Of a stretch of 64,000 bases of DNA, positions 25,184 to 34,025 are shown piece by piece. Position 1 is the first letter of the stretch. The number at the start of each line of letters is the position of its first letter. The stretch is from Halosimplex halophilum. Its GTDB lineage: Archaea; Halobacteriota; Halobacteria; Halobacteriales; Haloarculaceae. The notes beneath the pieces are model-generated. The model saw only the letters and a program-made list of their open reading frames with translations, ran no database searches and had not been told where the DNA came from. The stretch lies in NCBI RefSeq assembly GCF_004698125.1, contig NZ_SRHV01000005.1, forward strand, positions 62,001 to 126,000, in the 5' to 3' direction. Both the position numbers and the translations under genes were made by a program.

Positions 25184-26424
25184 TGGACCTCGCCGAGACG
25201 CTGCGGATCAGCGTCCGCTCGCTGCGCTCCCATCGCCTGCGGGCGGCGCTGACGGTGGTGGGGATCGTCATCGGCATCGCCGCGGTCGTCACGTTCGCCA
25301 CCTTCGGCGCGAGCCTGAAGGCCGATGTCGTCTCGGAGATCGAGGGCTCCAGCGCCAACGAGGTGTACCTCGTCGCCACGGAGGCCGACGAGGGCGGCGG
25401 GTTCGGCGGCGCCGGCCAGCCCGTCTTCACCGAGTACGACCTCTCGCAGTTGCGGGCCATCGAGGGCGTCCAGCGGGTCGTCCCGCGGGGGATCGTCCCC
25501 GTCAGCGCCGTCGGCCACGACGGCGAGACGGTCGCCCAGCGGCAGGTCACGGCCACCAACGCGACCGCCTTCGACACAGCGACGTTCGAGTCGGGCCGAC
25601 CCTTCCGCAACGGCGCCGCCGAGGCGGTCGTCAACCGCCCCGCCGCGCAGCTGTTCCCCGGGAACCTCTCGACGGGCGACGAACTGACGGTCACGCGCTC
25701 GTCCGGGGACCGATTCAACGTCACCGTCGTCGGCATCGTCAACGGCACCGGCGGCCAGCTCCCGTTCAGTTCCTTCACCGACCAGCCGCGGGTGTTCGTC
25801 CCCGCCGACCCCTACTACCAGTCGGTCGTCGAGAGCCCCAGCGCCGTCGCCAGCCAGCGGGTCTACTCGCAGGTGACCGTCGTCACCGACCCCGCCGACA
25901 CCACCGCCACTCAACAGCGCGTCCGCGAGTACTTCGCCAGTCCCCGTTCGGACGCCGCGCGACTGGTCCCCGACGGCTACGAGGTCTCGGCCCGGACGAA
26001 CGCCGACCTCGTCGACAGCATCGAGCGCATCGTCACCCGGCTCACCCGCTTCGTCACCGGCATCGCCGTCATCGCCCTGGTCGTCGGCGCCGTCGGCATC
26101 GCGAACATCATGCTCGTCAGCGTCACCGAGCGGACCCGCGAGATCGGGATCATGAAGGCCGTCGGCGCGCGCAGCCGCGACGTGATGGAACTGTTCCTCG
26201 CTGAAGCGGTGCTGCTGGGGGCGCTCGGTGCCCTCCTGGGCGTCCCACTCGGGATCGCCGGCGGCTGGGTCGCCACCCGCTACGCCGAGATCCCCCTCGA
26301 ACTCGCGCCGGGGTGGTTCGCCGCCGCCGTGGCCGTCGGCGTCCTCACCGGCGTCGTCGCCGGGCTCTACCCCGCCTGGCGGGCCGCCCGCGTCGACCCC
26401 ATCGACGCGCTGCGGTACGAGTGA
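25183..26424 (+). CDS. ABC transporter permease, MacB/FtsX (LolC/E) type
   Basis: 413 residues. Topology: one membrane helix near residues 20-42 (ALTVVGIVIGIAAVVTFATF), a large extracytoplasmic MacB periplasmic-core-like domain (about 45-275), and three C-terminal helices forming the FtsX domain (GIAVIALVVGAVGIANIMLV, LGALLGVPLGIAGG, AVAVGVLTGVVAGLYPA). The conserved VTERTREIGIMKAVGARSRDV lies between the helices. The end, WRAARVDPIDALRYE, is the family C-terminus. It works as a dimer with the overlapping ATPase gene as a mechanotransmission exporter, not an importer. The substrate is unknown; the divergent LolA-like gene is the clue. Confidence 0.93.
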
Positions 26425-26460
26425 CGGCGACAGCGGCGGCCGTCACTCGGTCCGGCGCGG

Positions 26461-27150
26461 CTACCTGCCGGCGGTCACCCGGCGGCGCTGGCCCCGGAGG
26501 ACGAGTAACCCGCCGCCGATGCCCGCGACCCACTGGAGGGCGATCACGATGTCGCGGCGTTCGCCCGTCGTCGTCCGGTAGCTCGTCGCCGTGACGACGT
26601 AGTAGTCCCCGTCGTGTTCGACGAGTTCGTCAGCGTCGTCGAGCGGGTCGCTCGTCCGGTACTGTCCGGTTTCGACCGCTCTGCGGACGCCCCGCGAAGC
26701 GTCCTCGATCGGAGTCGCAACGCTCTCCAGCGCCGACGACTGCGGGACCGGTTCGAGCCCGTACTCGTAGGTTCCGTTCCCCAGCTCCTCGGCGACGGGC
26801 TCGAAAAAGCCCTCGTTCCAGACGTAGACGTACCGGTAATCGGTGGCGAGGAGCCGCTGCGGGAGCGCGTCGTACGTGATCCCCCCGTTCACGTGAACGG
26901 CCCCTTCGAGCGTACACGACCGGCTCGGGAGATGCCCGTCCAGACACGCAACCATCGGCTCCGCCACACTCGTAGCGTCAGGCGTGTCGTACGTCCCGTT
27001 GTCGTGGAAGGTGACCTCCTTCGGCTCGTACGTGTAACTGTCCGGGTCGCCGATGTCGAACGCGCCGACGACGAACGGGTTCAGCAACAGGGCGAACCCC
27101 GCGACGACCACGAGTGTCCCCCACTGCCGTCCCGTGAGCGGCTGCGTCAC
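26461..27150 (-). CDS. Membrane-anchored extracytoplasmic protein, unknown function
   Basis: 229 residues from a GTG at 27150, no family recognised. A first hydrophobic segment (WGTLVVVAGFALLLNPFVVG) and a last one (IVIALQWVAGIGGGLLVLRG) flank a polar domain with a Cys pair (VACLDGHLPSRSCTLEG) and aromatic-rich stretches (ATDYRYVYVWNEGFF, DGDYYVVTATSYR). It is probably a surface domain held by two helices. An in-frame extension to 27237 lacks domain character. It is convergent with the ABC permease. Confidence 0.65.
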   Translation of the reverse strand: MTQPLTGRQWGTLVVVAGFALLLNPFVVGAFDIGDPDSYTYEPKEVTFHDNGTYDTPDATSVAEPMVACLDGHLPSRSCTLEGAVHVNGGITYDALPQRLLATDYRYVYVWNEGFFEPVAEELGNGTYEYGLEPVPQSSALESVATPIEDASRGVRRAVETGQYRTSDPLDDADELVEHDGDYYVVTATSYRTTTGERRDIVIALQWVAGIGGGLLVLRGQRRRVTAGR

Positions 27151-27288
27151 GGCCGATAGTTCTCTCCGGCCGACAAGATTGTGTCGGTTCCGCGGACGAC
27201 CGGCCTGCCACTCCGCCGGCCTGGGTCCCCGTGACACGGTCGCCCGTCCAGCAAAGCCTTAAAACGGCGGAGTCACGTACGGTCAGGC

Positions 27289-27837
27289 ATGCAACACGTG
27301 AAGATTCCGCAGGACCGTATCGGCGTGCTCATCGGCGAGGGGGGTGCGACGCTGCGGGAGATCGAGGACGCGGCGGAGGTGCGACTCGACGTCGACAGCG
27401 AGACGGGGCAGGTGAAGATCGAGCAGACCGGCGACCCGCTCACCGCGCTGAAGGGGCCGGACATCGTCAAGGCCATCGGCCGCGGGTTCGCCCCCGAGGA
27501 GGCCATGCGCCTGCTCGACGACGAGATGATGATGTTCGACATCATCGACATCGACGCCGCCGCGCGCAACCGCAACGACCTCCAGCGCCACAAGGGCCGA
27601 CTCATCGGCGAGGACGGCCGCACCCGCGAGCTCATGGAGGAACTGTCCGGTGCCTCGGTCGTCATCTACGGCTCCACGATGGGCATCATCGGCGGCCCCG
27701 AACAGGTCGACACCGTCCGCGAAGCCGCCGAGATGATCATCGAAGGCGCCCCCCACGGCACCGTCTACTCCTTCCTCGAGGAGAAGCACAACGAGATGAA
27801 ACACAAGGGCCTCGACTACCACCAGTTCACGGGCTAG
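27289..27837 (+). CDS. KH-domain RNA-binding protein, Pno1/Dim2-like
   Basis: 182 residues with two KH domains. KH1 begins VKIPQDRIGVLIGEGGATLR with GxxG as GEGG; KH2 contains RLIGEDGRTRELMEEL with GEDG. This length and pairing match archaeal homologues of eukaryotic Pno1/Dim2 (KRR1-like), which bind the 3-prime end of small-subunit rRNA during ribosome assembly. In archaea the gene often lies near rio1 and aIF1A; neither is in this window. A plus-strand CCTTAAAACGG (about 27258-27268) is a plausible TATA box, 25-30 nt before the ATG. Confidence 0.92.
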   Translation: MQHVKIPQDRIGVLIGEGGATLREIEDAAEVRLDVDSETGQVKIEQTGDPLTALKGPDIVKAIGRGFAPEEAMRLLDDEMMMFDIIDIDAAARNRNDLQRHKGRLIGEDGRTRELMEELSGASVVIYGSTMGIIGGPEQVDTVREAAEMIIEGAPHGTVYSFLEEKHNEMKHKGLDYHQFTG

Positions 27838-27927
27838 GTAGCGTCGGGACTGCTGTCCGACCTGCGCCCTCCCGCTCTCGTTTTCCCGCTCCCGCCGCTA
27901 CCGATTTCGCGACTGCCGCTACCGCGA

Positions 27928-28193
27928 ACAGCGTGAAAGCCCCGGCCTGGTTCGGTCGCGCGGCTTGCTGCGCGCTTCGCTCACTGCGTTCGCTGCAGTG
28001 CTTACGGCGCCGGGCTTCCCGAACCAGGCCGCCCCTTTCATTCCCACCCGCACAGACTGGTCGGTAAGCCGATACGGGTGGGAATGAAAGGGGCGACTCG
28101 CTCGACGACGGCGGCTGACGCAAGCACCGCAGGGCGGAGCCCGAGGAGCGCAGCGACGCCCCCGAGTCGAGCGAGTCGGGGCTTTCACGCTGT
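27928..28193. repeat. Paired inverted hairpin units forming a four-way junction (family 2)
   Basis: Four perfect stems abut with no unpaired junction base: outer ACAGCGTGAAAGCCCC (27928-27943) with 28178-28193 (16 bp); left arm GGCCTGGTTCGG (27944-27955) with 28019-28030 (12 bp); apical arm 28031-28050 with CGGGTGGGAATGAAAGGGGC at 28075-28094 (20 bp); right arm GACTCGCTCGAC (28095-28106) with 28166-28177 (12 bp). The two halves are inverted copies of one unit of about 120 bp that share their ends, but the 12-bp stems differ fully in sequence and each stays self-complementary. It lies between the KH gene and an ADH gene; the rest of the gap (27838-28370) shows nothing else clear. Confidence 0.85.
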
Positions 28194-28370
28194 CTCGCAG
28201 TACGATCAGATCAGCGATGCTGTCGGCGATCGCGGGAGCTCTCGGGCTGTTCGCAGTCCAGCGATCAGTGACGTAGTCGTCGCAGTCACCACTCCACTGG
28301 GCACCAAAACTCGAACGCGAACCGGCTACAGGTACGAGGGTATTTCACGGGCGCTGCCGATACCCCGGGT

Positions 28371-29432
28371 ATGCGCGCAGCAGTGTTCACGGACTACGGC
28401 GAACCGCTGGACGTGCGGGAGGTCGACGACCCCGAGCCCGAGCCCCACGGCGCGGTCGTCGCCGTCGAGGCCTGCGGGGTCTGCCGGAGCGACTGGCACG
28501 CCTGGCAGGGCGACTGGGAGTGGCGCGGCCTCGACCCGGTGCCGGGCCACATCCTCGGCCACGAGCCCGCCGGCCACGTCGTCGCCGTCGGCGAGGAGGT
28601 CGACGGCGTCTCCGAGGGCGACCACGTCGCCGTCCCGTTCAACCTGGGCGACGGCTCCTGTCACCTCTGCCGGACCGGCCACTCGAACATCTGCGAGAAT
28701 CGCCAGGCGCTGGGCCTCCAGCCGAGCGCACCCGGCGCGTTCGCCGAGCAGGTACCGGTCCCCCACGCCGACCACAACCTCGTCACGCTCCCCGAGGGGG
28801 TCTCCTCGGTGGACATGGCGGGGCTGGGCTGTCGGTTCATGACCGCCTTCCACGGGCTGGCCCACCGCGCGGACGTGGGCGCCGGCGACTGGTTCGTCGT
28901 CCACGGCTGCGGCGGCGTCGGCCTCTCCGCGGTCCAGATCGCCGACGCGCTCGGCGCCAACGTCGTCGGCGTCGACCTGATGGACGAGAAGCTCGACTTC
29001 GCGGAGGAGCAGGGCGCCGTCGAGACCGTCAACGCCGCGGAAGTCGAGGACCCCGCCGCCGAGGTGCGGGCGATCACCGACGGCGGCGCGGACGTGTCGA
29101 TGGACGCGCTCGGTATCGAGACGACCTGCCGCAACGCGGTCAAGAGCCTCGGCAAGACCGGCCAGCACGTCCAGGTCGGGCTGACGACGAAGGAGGCCGG
29201 CGGGAACCTCCCGCTGCCGACCGACGAGATGGTCACCGCCGAGATCGACTTCCTCGGCGCGCTGGGGATGCCGCCCGAGCGCTACGACGAGATCTTCCGG
29301 ATGGTCGCCACCGGGAAACTCGACCCCGCCGCCATCATCACCGAGCGCATCTCCCTCGACGAGGTGTCGGGGGTCCTCGGCGACATGACCGACTTCGAGA
29401 CGGTCGGCATCCCCGTCATCGACGAGTTCTGA
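28371..29432 (+). CDS. Zinc-dependent alcohol dehydrogenase family protein
   Basis: 353 residues of the medium-chain dehydrogenase superfamily. Catalytic zinc ligands: Cys in EACGVCRSDWHAW and the GHILGHEPAGHV histidine/glutamate region. The structural zinc site has Cys in GSCHLCRTGHSNICENR. The nucleotide-binding motif GCGGVGLSAVQIA is near residue 178, and VVGVDLMDEK holds the acidic residue favouring NAD. The domain order (GroES-like, then Rossmann) and length are normal. The substrate is unknown. It begins downstream of the family 2 structured element and is probably singly transcribed. Confidence 0.92.
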   Translation: MRAAVFTDYGEPLDVREVDDPEPEPHGAVVAVEACGVCRSDWHAWQGDWEWRGLDPVPGHILGHEPAGHVVAVGEEVDGVSEGDHVAVPFNLGDGSCHLCRTGHSNICENRQALGLQPSAPGAFAEQVPVPHADHNLVTLPEGVSSVDMAGLGCRFMTAFHGLAHRADVGAGDWFVVHGCGGVGLSAVQIADALGANVVGVDLMDEKLDFAEEQGAVETVNAAEVEDPAAEVRAITDGGADVSMDALGIETTCRNAVKSLGKTGQHVQVGLTTKEAGGNLPLPTDEMVTAEIDFLGALGMPPERYDEIFRMVATGKLDPAAIITERISLDEVSGVLGDMTDFETVGIPVIDEF

Positions 29433-29493
29433 CGGGCGGCCGGCCGCGCCGGAGAAAGAAATGTTCTTTGACACGACGGCCGCAGAGGGGCGT

Positions 29494-29943
29494 ATGACCG
29501 ATAGCCCTGAACGGTGTGGTCCCGGCATCCGCGGCGTGGCGATGGCCATCGACGCCGTCGTCTGGTTCCTCCTCCTGTTCGTCGCGATCTATCCGATCGC
29601 GGCGATCACGGGCGATATCACGACTACCAGCGAGGGCGTCGACGCGTCGCTCAGCGGCGCCCCGGGGTTCGTCGCGCTCGTCCTCTGGTTCGCGCTGGCG
29701 CTGGGCTACCACACTGTCCTGGAATGGCGCCACGGGAAGACGATCGGCAAGTACCTCGTCAAGATCCGCGTGACCGGCGGCGACGGCTCGCCGCCCTCCC
29801 TGCGCGCCGCCGCGGTACGGAACGCCCTCCGGCTCGTCGACTGGCTGCCGGCGTTCTACGTGGTCGGGATCGTCGCCGTGTTCGCCTCCGACGAGTCCCG
29901 GCGGATCGGCGACCGCGTCGCCGACACCGCCGTCGTCAGGTGA
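29494..29943 (+). CDS. RDD family membrane protein
   Basis: 149 residues. The RDD pattern is present: an N-terminal Arg/Asp helix GIRGVAMAIDAVVWFLLLF, a second helix FVALVLWFALALGYHTVLEW, the amphipathic loop GKTIGKYLVKIRVTGGDG, and the last helix with NALRLVDWLPAFYVVGIVAV followed by SDESRRIGDRVADTAVV. RDD proteins are small integral membrane proteins; some are linked to Na+/H+ antiport in halophiles, which is not shown here. The ATG at 29494 is chosen over the in-frame 29461. Confidence 0.88.
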   Translation: MTDSPERCGPGIRGVAMAIDAVVWFLLLFVAIYPIAAITGDITTTSEGVDASLSGAPGFVALVLWFALALGYHTVLEWRHGKTIGKYLVKIRVTGGDGSPPSLRAAAVRNALRLVDWLPAFYVVGIVAVFASDESRRIGDRVADTAVVR

Positions 29944-30051
29944 CCGACGGGTTCGGGTCGTGGCCGACACCGCAACGGGTCGCCGCAACGAACCTTCGAG
30001 AAGAGTACGTGCCGACCCCCGCGACCGGCTGCCGGACCGCTCTACCGCCGA

Positions 30052-30969
30052 CTATCGCCCGCCGCTGGCTCCGTTCGCACCGCCGCCGTTACCGGCGTGG
30101 TCCGGCGGCCCGCCGGACTCGTCGTCTTCGTCCTCGTCGTCTTCGTCCGCGTCGTCAGCGTCTTCGGCCTCGTCGGCTTCGTCTTCTTCTTCGGCCTCGT
30201 CGTCCGCTTCGTCGTCCTCCTCTTCGGCTTCGTCTCCGTCGTCGTCCGCTTCGTCTTCCTCGTCCTCGCCGTTGCCGGCGTGGTCGGGCGGACCCTGGGT
30301 TCCGTTGCCGTCGTTGCCGGCGTGGTCGGGCGGACCCTGGGTTCCGTTGCCGTCGTTGCCGGCGTGGTCGGGCGGACCCTGGGTTCCGTTGCCGTCGTTA
30401 CCGGCGTGGTCGGGCGGACCCTGCGTATCGTTCCCCGTCTCGTTGCCGGGGCCGGCGTGGGCGGGCGGTCCGCCGCCGTTACCGGGGTTGTTGGCCGTCA
30501 CCCACGACGCGATGGCCAGGCCGCGGGGCCCGTCGGTGTCGTTCATCCCCGACATGAAGCCGACGAGCTGTCGCCCGAACGGCGCCCCCGTCTCGTTCGT
30601 GTCGTCCGTCTCGTTCTCCTCGACGGCCGTCAGGTCGGCCGTCGTCGTCGCCGAGTGGTTGTCGACCGTCGCCGTCACCGACACCGTCAGCGACTGGTTC
30701 GGCGCCGGCAGGTCGGCCGTTCCGTTCGGCCCGGTAGTGTGCGTCCCCGCGCCGTCGTACGTGACGTTCTCGGTGACCGTCGTCACGTTCACCGACGCGT
30801 TCGCGACCGTGCTGTCCGCCGTTTCGTTCGTGACCGTCACGGTGACGCCCTCCTCCTCCTGGTCCACGTCGACGCTCGGCGACTCCGACGACTGCGCCGC
30901 CATCGCCGGCGCCGCGACCGAGACGACCATCAGTGCCGCCAGTATCAACGCTCGTGTGCCCTGACTCAT
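30052..30969 (-). CDS. Secreted acidic repeat protein
   Basis: 305 residues. A Sec signal (ALILAALMVVSVAAPAMA) is cleaved near residue 25. Residues 26-125 form a Thr/Asn-rich, sequon-dense beta domain resembling a carboxypeptidase-regulatory-like fold. Then come repeats of GNDGNGTQGPPDHA (14 residues each) and a stretch of about 60 almost purely Asp/Glu/Ala residues, before GGPPDHAGNGGG. The repeats carry NGT sequons. No enzyme motif was seen. It is likely an extracellular glycoprotein with an extremely acidic disordered tail. Function unknown. Confidence 0.75.
   Translation of the reverse strand: MSQGTRALILAALMVVSVAAPAMAAQSSESPSVDVDQEEEGVTVTVTNETADSTVANASVNVTTVTENVTYDGAGTHTTGPNGTADLPAPNQSLTVSVTATVDNHSATTTADLTAVEENETDDTNETGAPFGRQLVGFMSGMNDTDGPRGLAIASWVTANNPGNGGGPPAHAGPGNETGNDTQGPPDHAGNDGNGTQGPPDHAGNDGNGTQGPPDHAGNDGNGTQGPPDHAGNGEDEEDEADDDGDEAEEEDDEADDEAEEEDEADEAEDADDADEDDEDEDDESGGPPDHAGNGGGANGASGGR
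30271..30423. repeat. 42-bp tandem repeat inside the acidic repeat protein gene
   Basis: Three identical 42-base units start at 30271, 30313 and 30355; a fourth at 30397 diverges after about 27 bases. Each unit codes for 14 residues, and unit length is a multiple of three, so copy-number changes keep the frame. Identity at the DNA level points to recent expansion. Confidence 0.88.
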
Positions 30970-31197
30970 ACGTCACTACTCCACGGTCGGTTCCCACTTA
31001 GTGGTGGGTTACTCCTTGCCCGGATTTCGCCGGATTAACGCGGATTTAGCGTCGATAAACAGTCTCCGGGTCGATTATCCGACCTGAAAACGACGCGTCG
31101 CGGGGGCATCAGCCGGCTGAACGCGGGGTCGCGAAACGGACGCGGACCGCTCCGGCGGATACGAAGCGTTTTCGCCCCCGGTCGGCGACACACTGGT

Positions 31198-31362
31198 ATG
31201 AACCTCCGCGAGGTCCCGACGGACTCGTACGCGCTGTGGCTGGCCGCCGTCCTCGTCCCGGCGCTCGTCGTCGGCGCGCTGACCGACGCCGTCATCGAGG
31301 CGTCGGTCGCGGCGGTCGTCCTGGCCGGCGTCGGATACCTCTACTTCGAGTACCCGTTCTGA
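31198..31362 (+). CDS. Small hydrophobic protein (54 residues)
   Basis: A short frame that starts ATGAACCTCCGCGAG and encodes MNLREVPTDSYALWLAAVLV, then a second hydrophobic helix ending VLAGVGYLYFEYPF. Two membrane segments make up most of the protein. The gene fits the gap before the convergent amidohydrolase gene, and its third-position GC bias matches its neighbours, which supports coding. Small membrane proteins of this type are common in haloarchaea. Function unknown. Confidence 0.62.
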   Translation: MNLREVPTDSYALWLAAVLVPALVVGALTDAVIEASVAAVVLAGVGYLYFEYPF

Positions 31363-31381
31363 ACCGGGGTCGCTGCGGTCG

Positions 31382-32686
31382 TCAGTCGTCGCGCTCGGCC
31401 CGCGCGATCAGGTCGCGGGCGTGCTCGCTCGCCCGCTCGCGCACTGCGGCCTCGTCGAGCGTCAGCACCTCCCGGTCGCGCATGAGGACATCGCCGTCGC
31501 AGACGGTGTGGCGCACGTCGCTACCGCGGACGGCGTAGGCGAGGTGGCTGACGGGGTCGTGGGCGGGCGTCAGATGGGGCGCCGACAGGTCGACGACGGC
31601 CAGATCGGCGTTCGCGCCCGCCTCGACCCGGCCGCTGTCGAAGCCGAGCAGGTCCGCGCTCCCCCGCGTGACCATCTCGACGGCCGCCTCGGCGGGGACG
31701 GCGCCCGCGTCGTCGGCCGCGAGCTTGCCGATCATCGCCGCGTCGCGCACCTCGTCGAAGGCGTCCAGGTCGTTGTTCGACGCCGCGCCGTCGGTGCCGA
31801 TCCCGACCGTGACCCCCGCCTCGCGCAGGCGCTGGACCGGCGCCATCCCGCTGGCGAGTTTCATGTTCGACGCCGGGCAGTGGGCGACGCCCGTCCCCGT
31901 GTCGGCCAGCAACTCGATCTCGGTCTCGTCGACGTGGACGCCGTGGGCGACGTAGGTGTCCTCCCCGAGCAGTCCGAGGTCGTCCGCGTATTCGAGGGGG
32001 CGGACGCCGTGCTCGTCGACGATGGGGTCGACCTCGTTCTCGGTCTCGTTGGCGTGGAAGTGGATGGCCAGTCCCGCGTCGCGAGCCTCTGGGACGAACT
32101 CCCGGAGGTACTCCTCGCCGACGGTCGTCAGGGAGTGGGGCTGGAAGGTCGTCGTGATCCGACCGTCGGCCGCGCCGTCGAACTCCCGCGCCACGTCGAG
32201 GCTCCGCCGCAGGTCCGCCCGGGCGTCCTCGTCGTCCTTGCCGACGGTGACGGCGGTGTGGCCCAGGACGGCCCGCACACCGGCGCGTTCGACCGCGTCG
32301 GCGATCCGGTCGACGTGGAAGTACATGTCCGAGAAGGCGGTCGTCCCCGACTTGATCATCTCGACGACGCCCAGCTCGGCGCCGGCCTCGATGTCGTCGG
32401 CGGTGAGTTCGGCCTCGACCGGCCAGATGTCCTCCTGCAGCCAGGCGTCGAGCGGCTTGTCGTCGGCGTAGCCGCGCAGCAGCGTCATCGCGACGTGGGT
32501 GTGGGCGTTGACCAGCCCCGGGACGACGAGTCCGTCGCTCGCGTCGAGCGTCTCGGCGGCGTCGACGGTGCCCGGCTCGGCCACCTCGGCGATGTCGCCC
32601 GTCTCCCGGTCGACCAGCACGTCCGCCCGCTCGACGGTGGAGTCGGGTCGCAGTACCTGTCCGCCCGCGACGAGGAGGTCGCTCAT
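31382..32686 (-). CDS. Amidohydrolase, MTA/SAH (5-prime-deoxyadenosine) deaminase type
   Basis: 434-residue metal-dependent deaminase of the ATZ/TRZ-MtaD family. Metal-binding HxH in VNAHTHVAMTLLRG, followed by the family stretch LDAWLQEDIWPVEAELT. Later ligands are AIHFHANETENEV (His, Glu), YVAHGVHVDETE (His) and GIGTDGAASNNDLD (Asp). The whole motif set fits MTA/SAH/5-prime-deoxyadenosine deaminases, which take products of SAM metabolism to inosine derivatives. The ATG at 32686 (MSDLLVAGGQVL) is the family start. Substrate preference cannot be fixed from sequence. Confidence 0.92.
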   Translation of the reverse strand: MSDLLVAGGQVLRPDSTVERADVLVDRETGDIAEVAEPGTVDAAETLDASDGLVVPGLVNAHTHVAMTLLRGYADDKPLDAWLQEDIWPVEAELTADDIEAGAELGVVEMIKSGTTAFSDMYFHVDRIADAVERAGVRAVLGHTAVTVGKDDEDARADLRRSLDVAREFDGAADGRITTTFQPHSLTTVGEEYLREFVPEARDAGLAIHFHANETENEVDPIVDEHGVRPLEYADDLGLLGEDTYVAHGVHVDETEIELLADTGTGVAHCPASNMKLASGMAPVQRLREAGVTVGIGTDGAASNNDLDAFDEVRDAAMIGKLAADDAGAVPAEAAVEMVTRGSADLLGFDSGRVEAGANADLAVVDLSAPHLTPAHDPVSHLAYAVRGSDVRHTVCDGDVLMRDREVLTLDEAAVRERASEHARDLIARAERDD

Positions 32687-32803
32687 GCACCGGGATTTTC
32701 GCGGCGGGTGCGTGAATCTGTCCCTTCCGCGGCGCGCAGAGCGGGCCCACGCCCGGGCGGCGTGGCCCGGGGAACGCACTCCCGAACGGCGTGGCCCGGG
32801 GAG

Positions 32804-33973
32804 TCACTCCCGGGCGGCACGGTCCCGGAGCCGGTCGATCCGGCGGCGGAGCGGCGGCTCCATCCGCCGCAGCGAGGTGAGCCGGCCCCACTCCATCCGG
32901 GCGTCGTTGAGGTCGGCGTACCGCTCGATGGCCGTCTCGACGGCCGCGCGGCTCGTCCGCTCGGCGGCCGCGGCGTCGGCCCGGTAGACCAGCCGCTGCC
33001 CGGCCCACAGCCCGAGGAGGCCGGCCGCGAGCGCGACCAGCGCGACCGTCCCGTCGCTCGCGCCCGGCACCGAGAAGACGCCCAGCAACGGGCCGAGCGC
33101 GAGTACCGCCGTTCCGACGGCGAGCGCGAGCCGGACCTCGAGGTGTTTCCTGTCCACGCGCTCGGCCCGCAGCGCCAGGTACGCCCGGAGCGTGCCGTCG
33201 TCGAGCTCGTCGAGCAGGTAGTCGGTGACGAAGAGGTGCTGTCGGCGGGGCGGACCGCGCGCGAACGCGAACGCCTGTTTCGCGTCGGCCCCTTCGAGGA
33301 CGCGGACGCTGTGGGGGGCCAGTCCCGCCTCGTCGCACAGTCGACCGAGCCGGTCGCGCTCGGCGTCGGTCGGCGGCCGCGTCGAGCGGGTCAGCCGGAC
33401 CAGCCACGGGGAGGTGGCCCAGACCGCGACGAGCCCCAGCGCGAGGACGGCGACGAACGGCAGCGCCGCCGTCGGGGCGGTCTCCAGTGTGTCCATCGCG
33501 ACCACGAGCACGGTGAAGTACAGCGCCGTCCCGAGGCCGAACCGGGCGAGGCGGAGCGCGGCCGACGCCGGCGACACGTCCGTCCCCCGGAGCGACTGGG
33601 CCGCGGGGAACGCGCCGAAGTACGCGCCGATCACGGCCACGAGTGGCGTCGTGACGCCGAGATACAGCGTCACGGCGCTCGCGACCGGCGTGTCGGTGCC
33701 GACCAGCGGCGCGGCGACGGCGTCGACGACGAGGAACCAGCCCGCGTCCAGCAGCGCGACGACCGTCCCCGCGTAGACGACTACCAGCACCGCGCGGACG
33801 GCCCGCCGGAGTCGCGCGAGCGCGGCCACGCGGTCCTCGGCGCCGCGCGCCCGCAGTCCGTACAGGTAGAGGACGAGTCCGCCGACGGCCGCTCCCGCGG
33901 CGAGCGCGCCCAGCGAGTCGACGACGGCACCGGTGTCGACACTCGACTGGAGGGCGGGGTATCGGGCGAGCAC
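32804..33973 (-). CDS. M48 (HtpX-like) peptidase homologue lacking zinc ligands
   Basis: 389 residues. The N-terminal half has four or five membrane helices, then a soluble part with HtpX/Ste24-like features: DAERDRLGRLCDEAGLAPHS, VRVLEGADAKQAFAFARGP, HLFVTDYLLDELDDGTLRAY. Where active homologues have LAHELGHVKNRH this protein has LALRAERVDRKH: both histidines and the glutamate are replaced. The third ligand (Glu in EYRAD) is also lost (LVYRADAAAAE). It is therefore probably a pseudo-protease, perhaps a regulatory membrane protein. The frame is intact, so it is not simply decayed. Confidence 0.78.
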   Translation of the reverse strand: MLARYPALQSSVDTGAVVDSLGALAAGAAVGGLVLYLYGLRARGAEDRVAALARLRRAVRAVLVVVYAGTVVALLDAGWFLVVDAVAAPLVGTDTPVASAVTLYLGVTTPLVAVIGAYFGAFPAAQSLRGTDVSPASAALRLARFGLGTALYFTVLVVAMDTLETAPTAALPFVAVLALGLVAVWATSPWLVRLTRSTRPPTDAERDRLGRLCDEAGLAPHSVRVLEGADAKQAFAFARGPPRRQHLFVTDYLLDELDDGTLRAYLALRAERVDRKHLEVRLALAVGTAVLALGPLLGVFSVPGASDGTVALVALAAGLLGLWAGQRLVYRADAAAAERTSRAAVETAIERYADLNDARMEWGRLTSLRRMEPPLRRRIDRLRDRAARE

Positions 33974-34025
33974 GACCGGCGATCCGGCCGGGTCGCCGAA
34001 AACGTTTGTGCGTCGTCACGTTCGC

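Noticed and set aside
27928-28193. tRNA or tmRNA suggested by the cloverleaf shape
   Set aside because: Arms are much longer than in tRNA, and there is no T-loop, anticodon arm or acceptor consensus.
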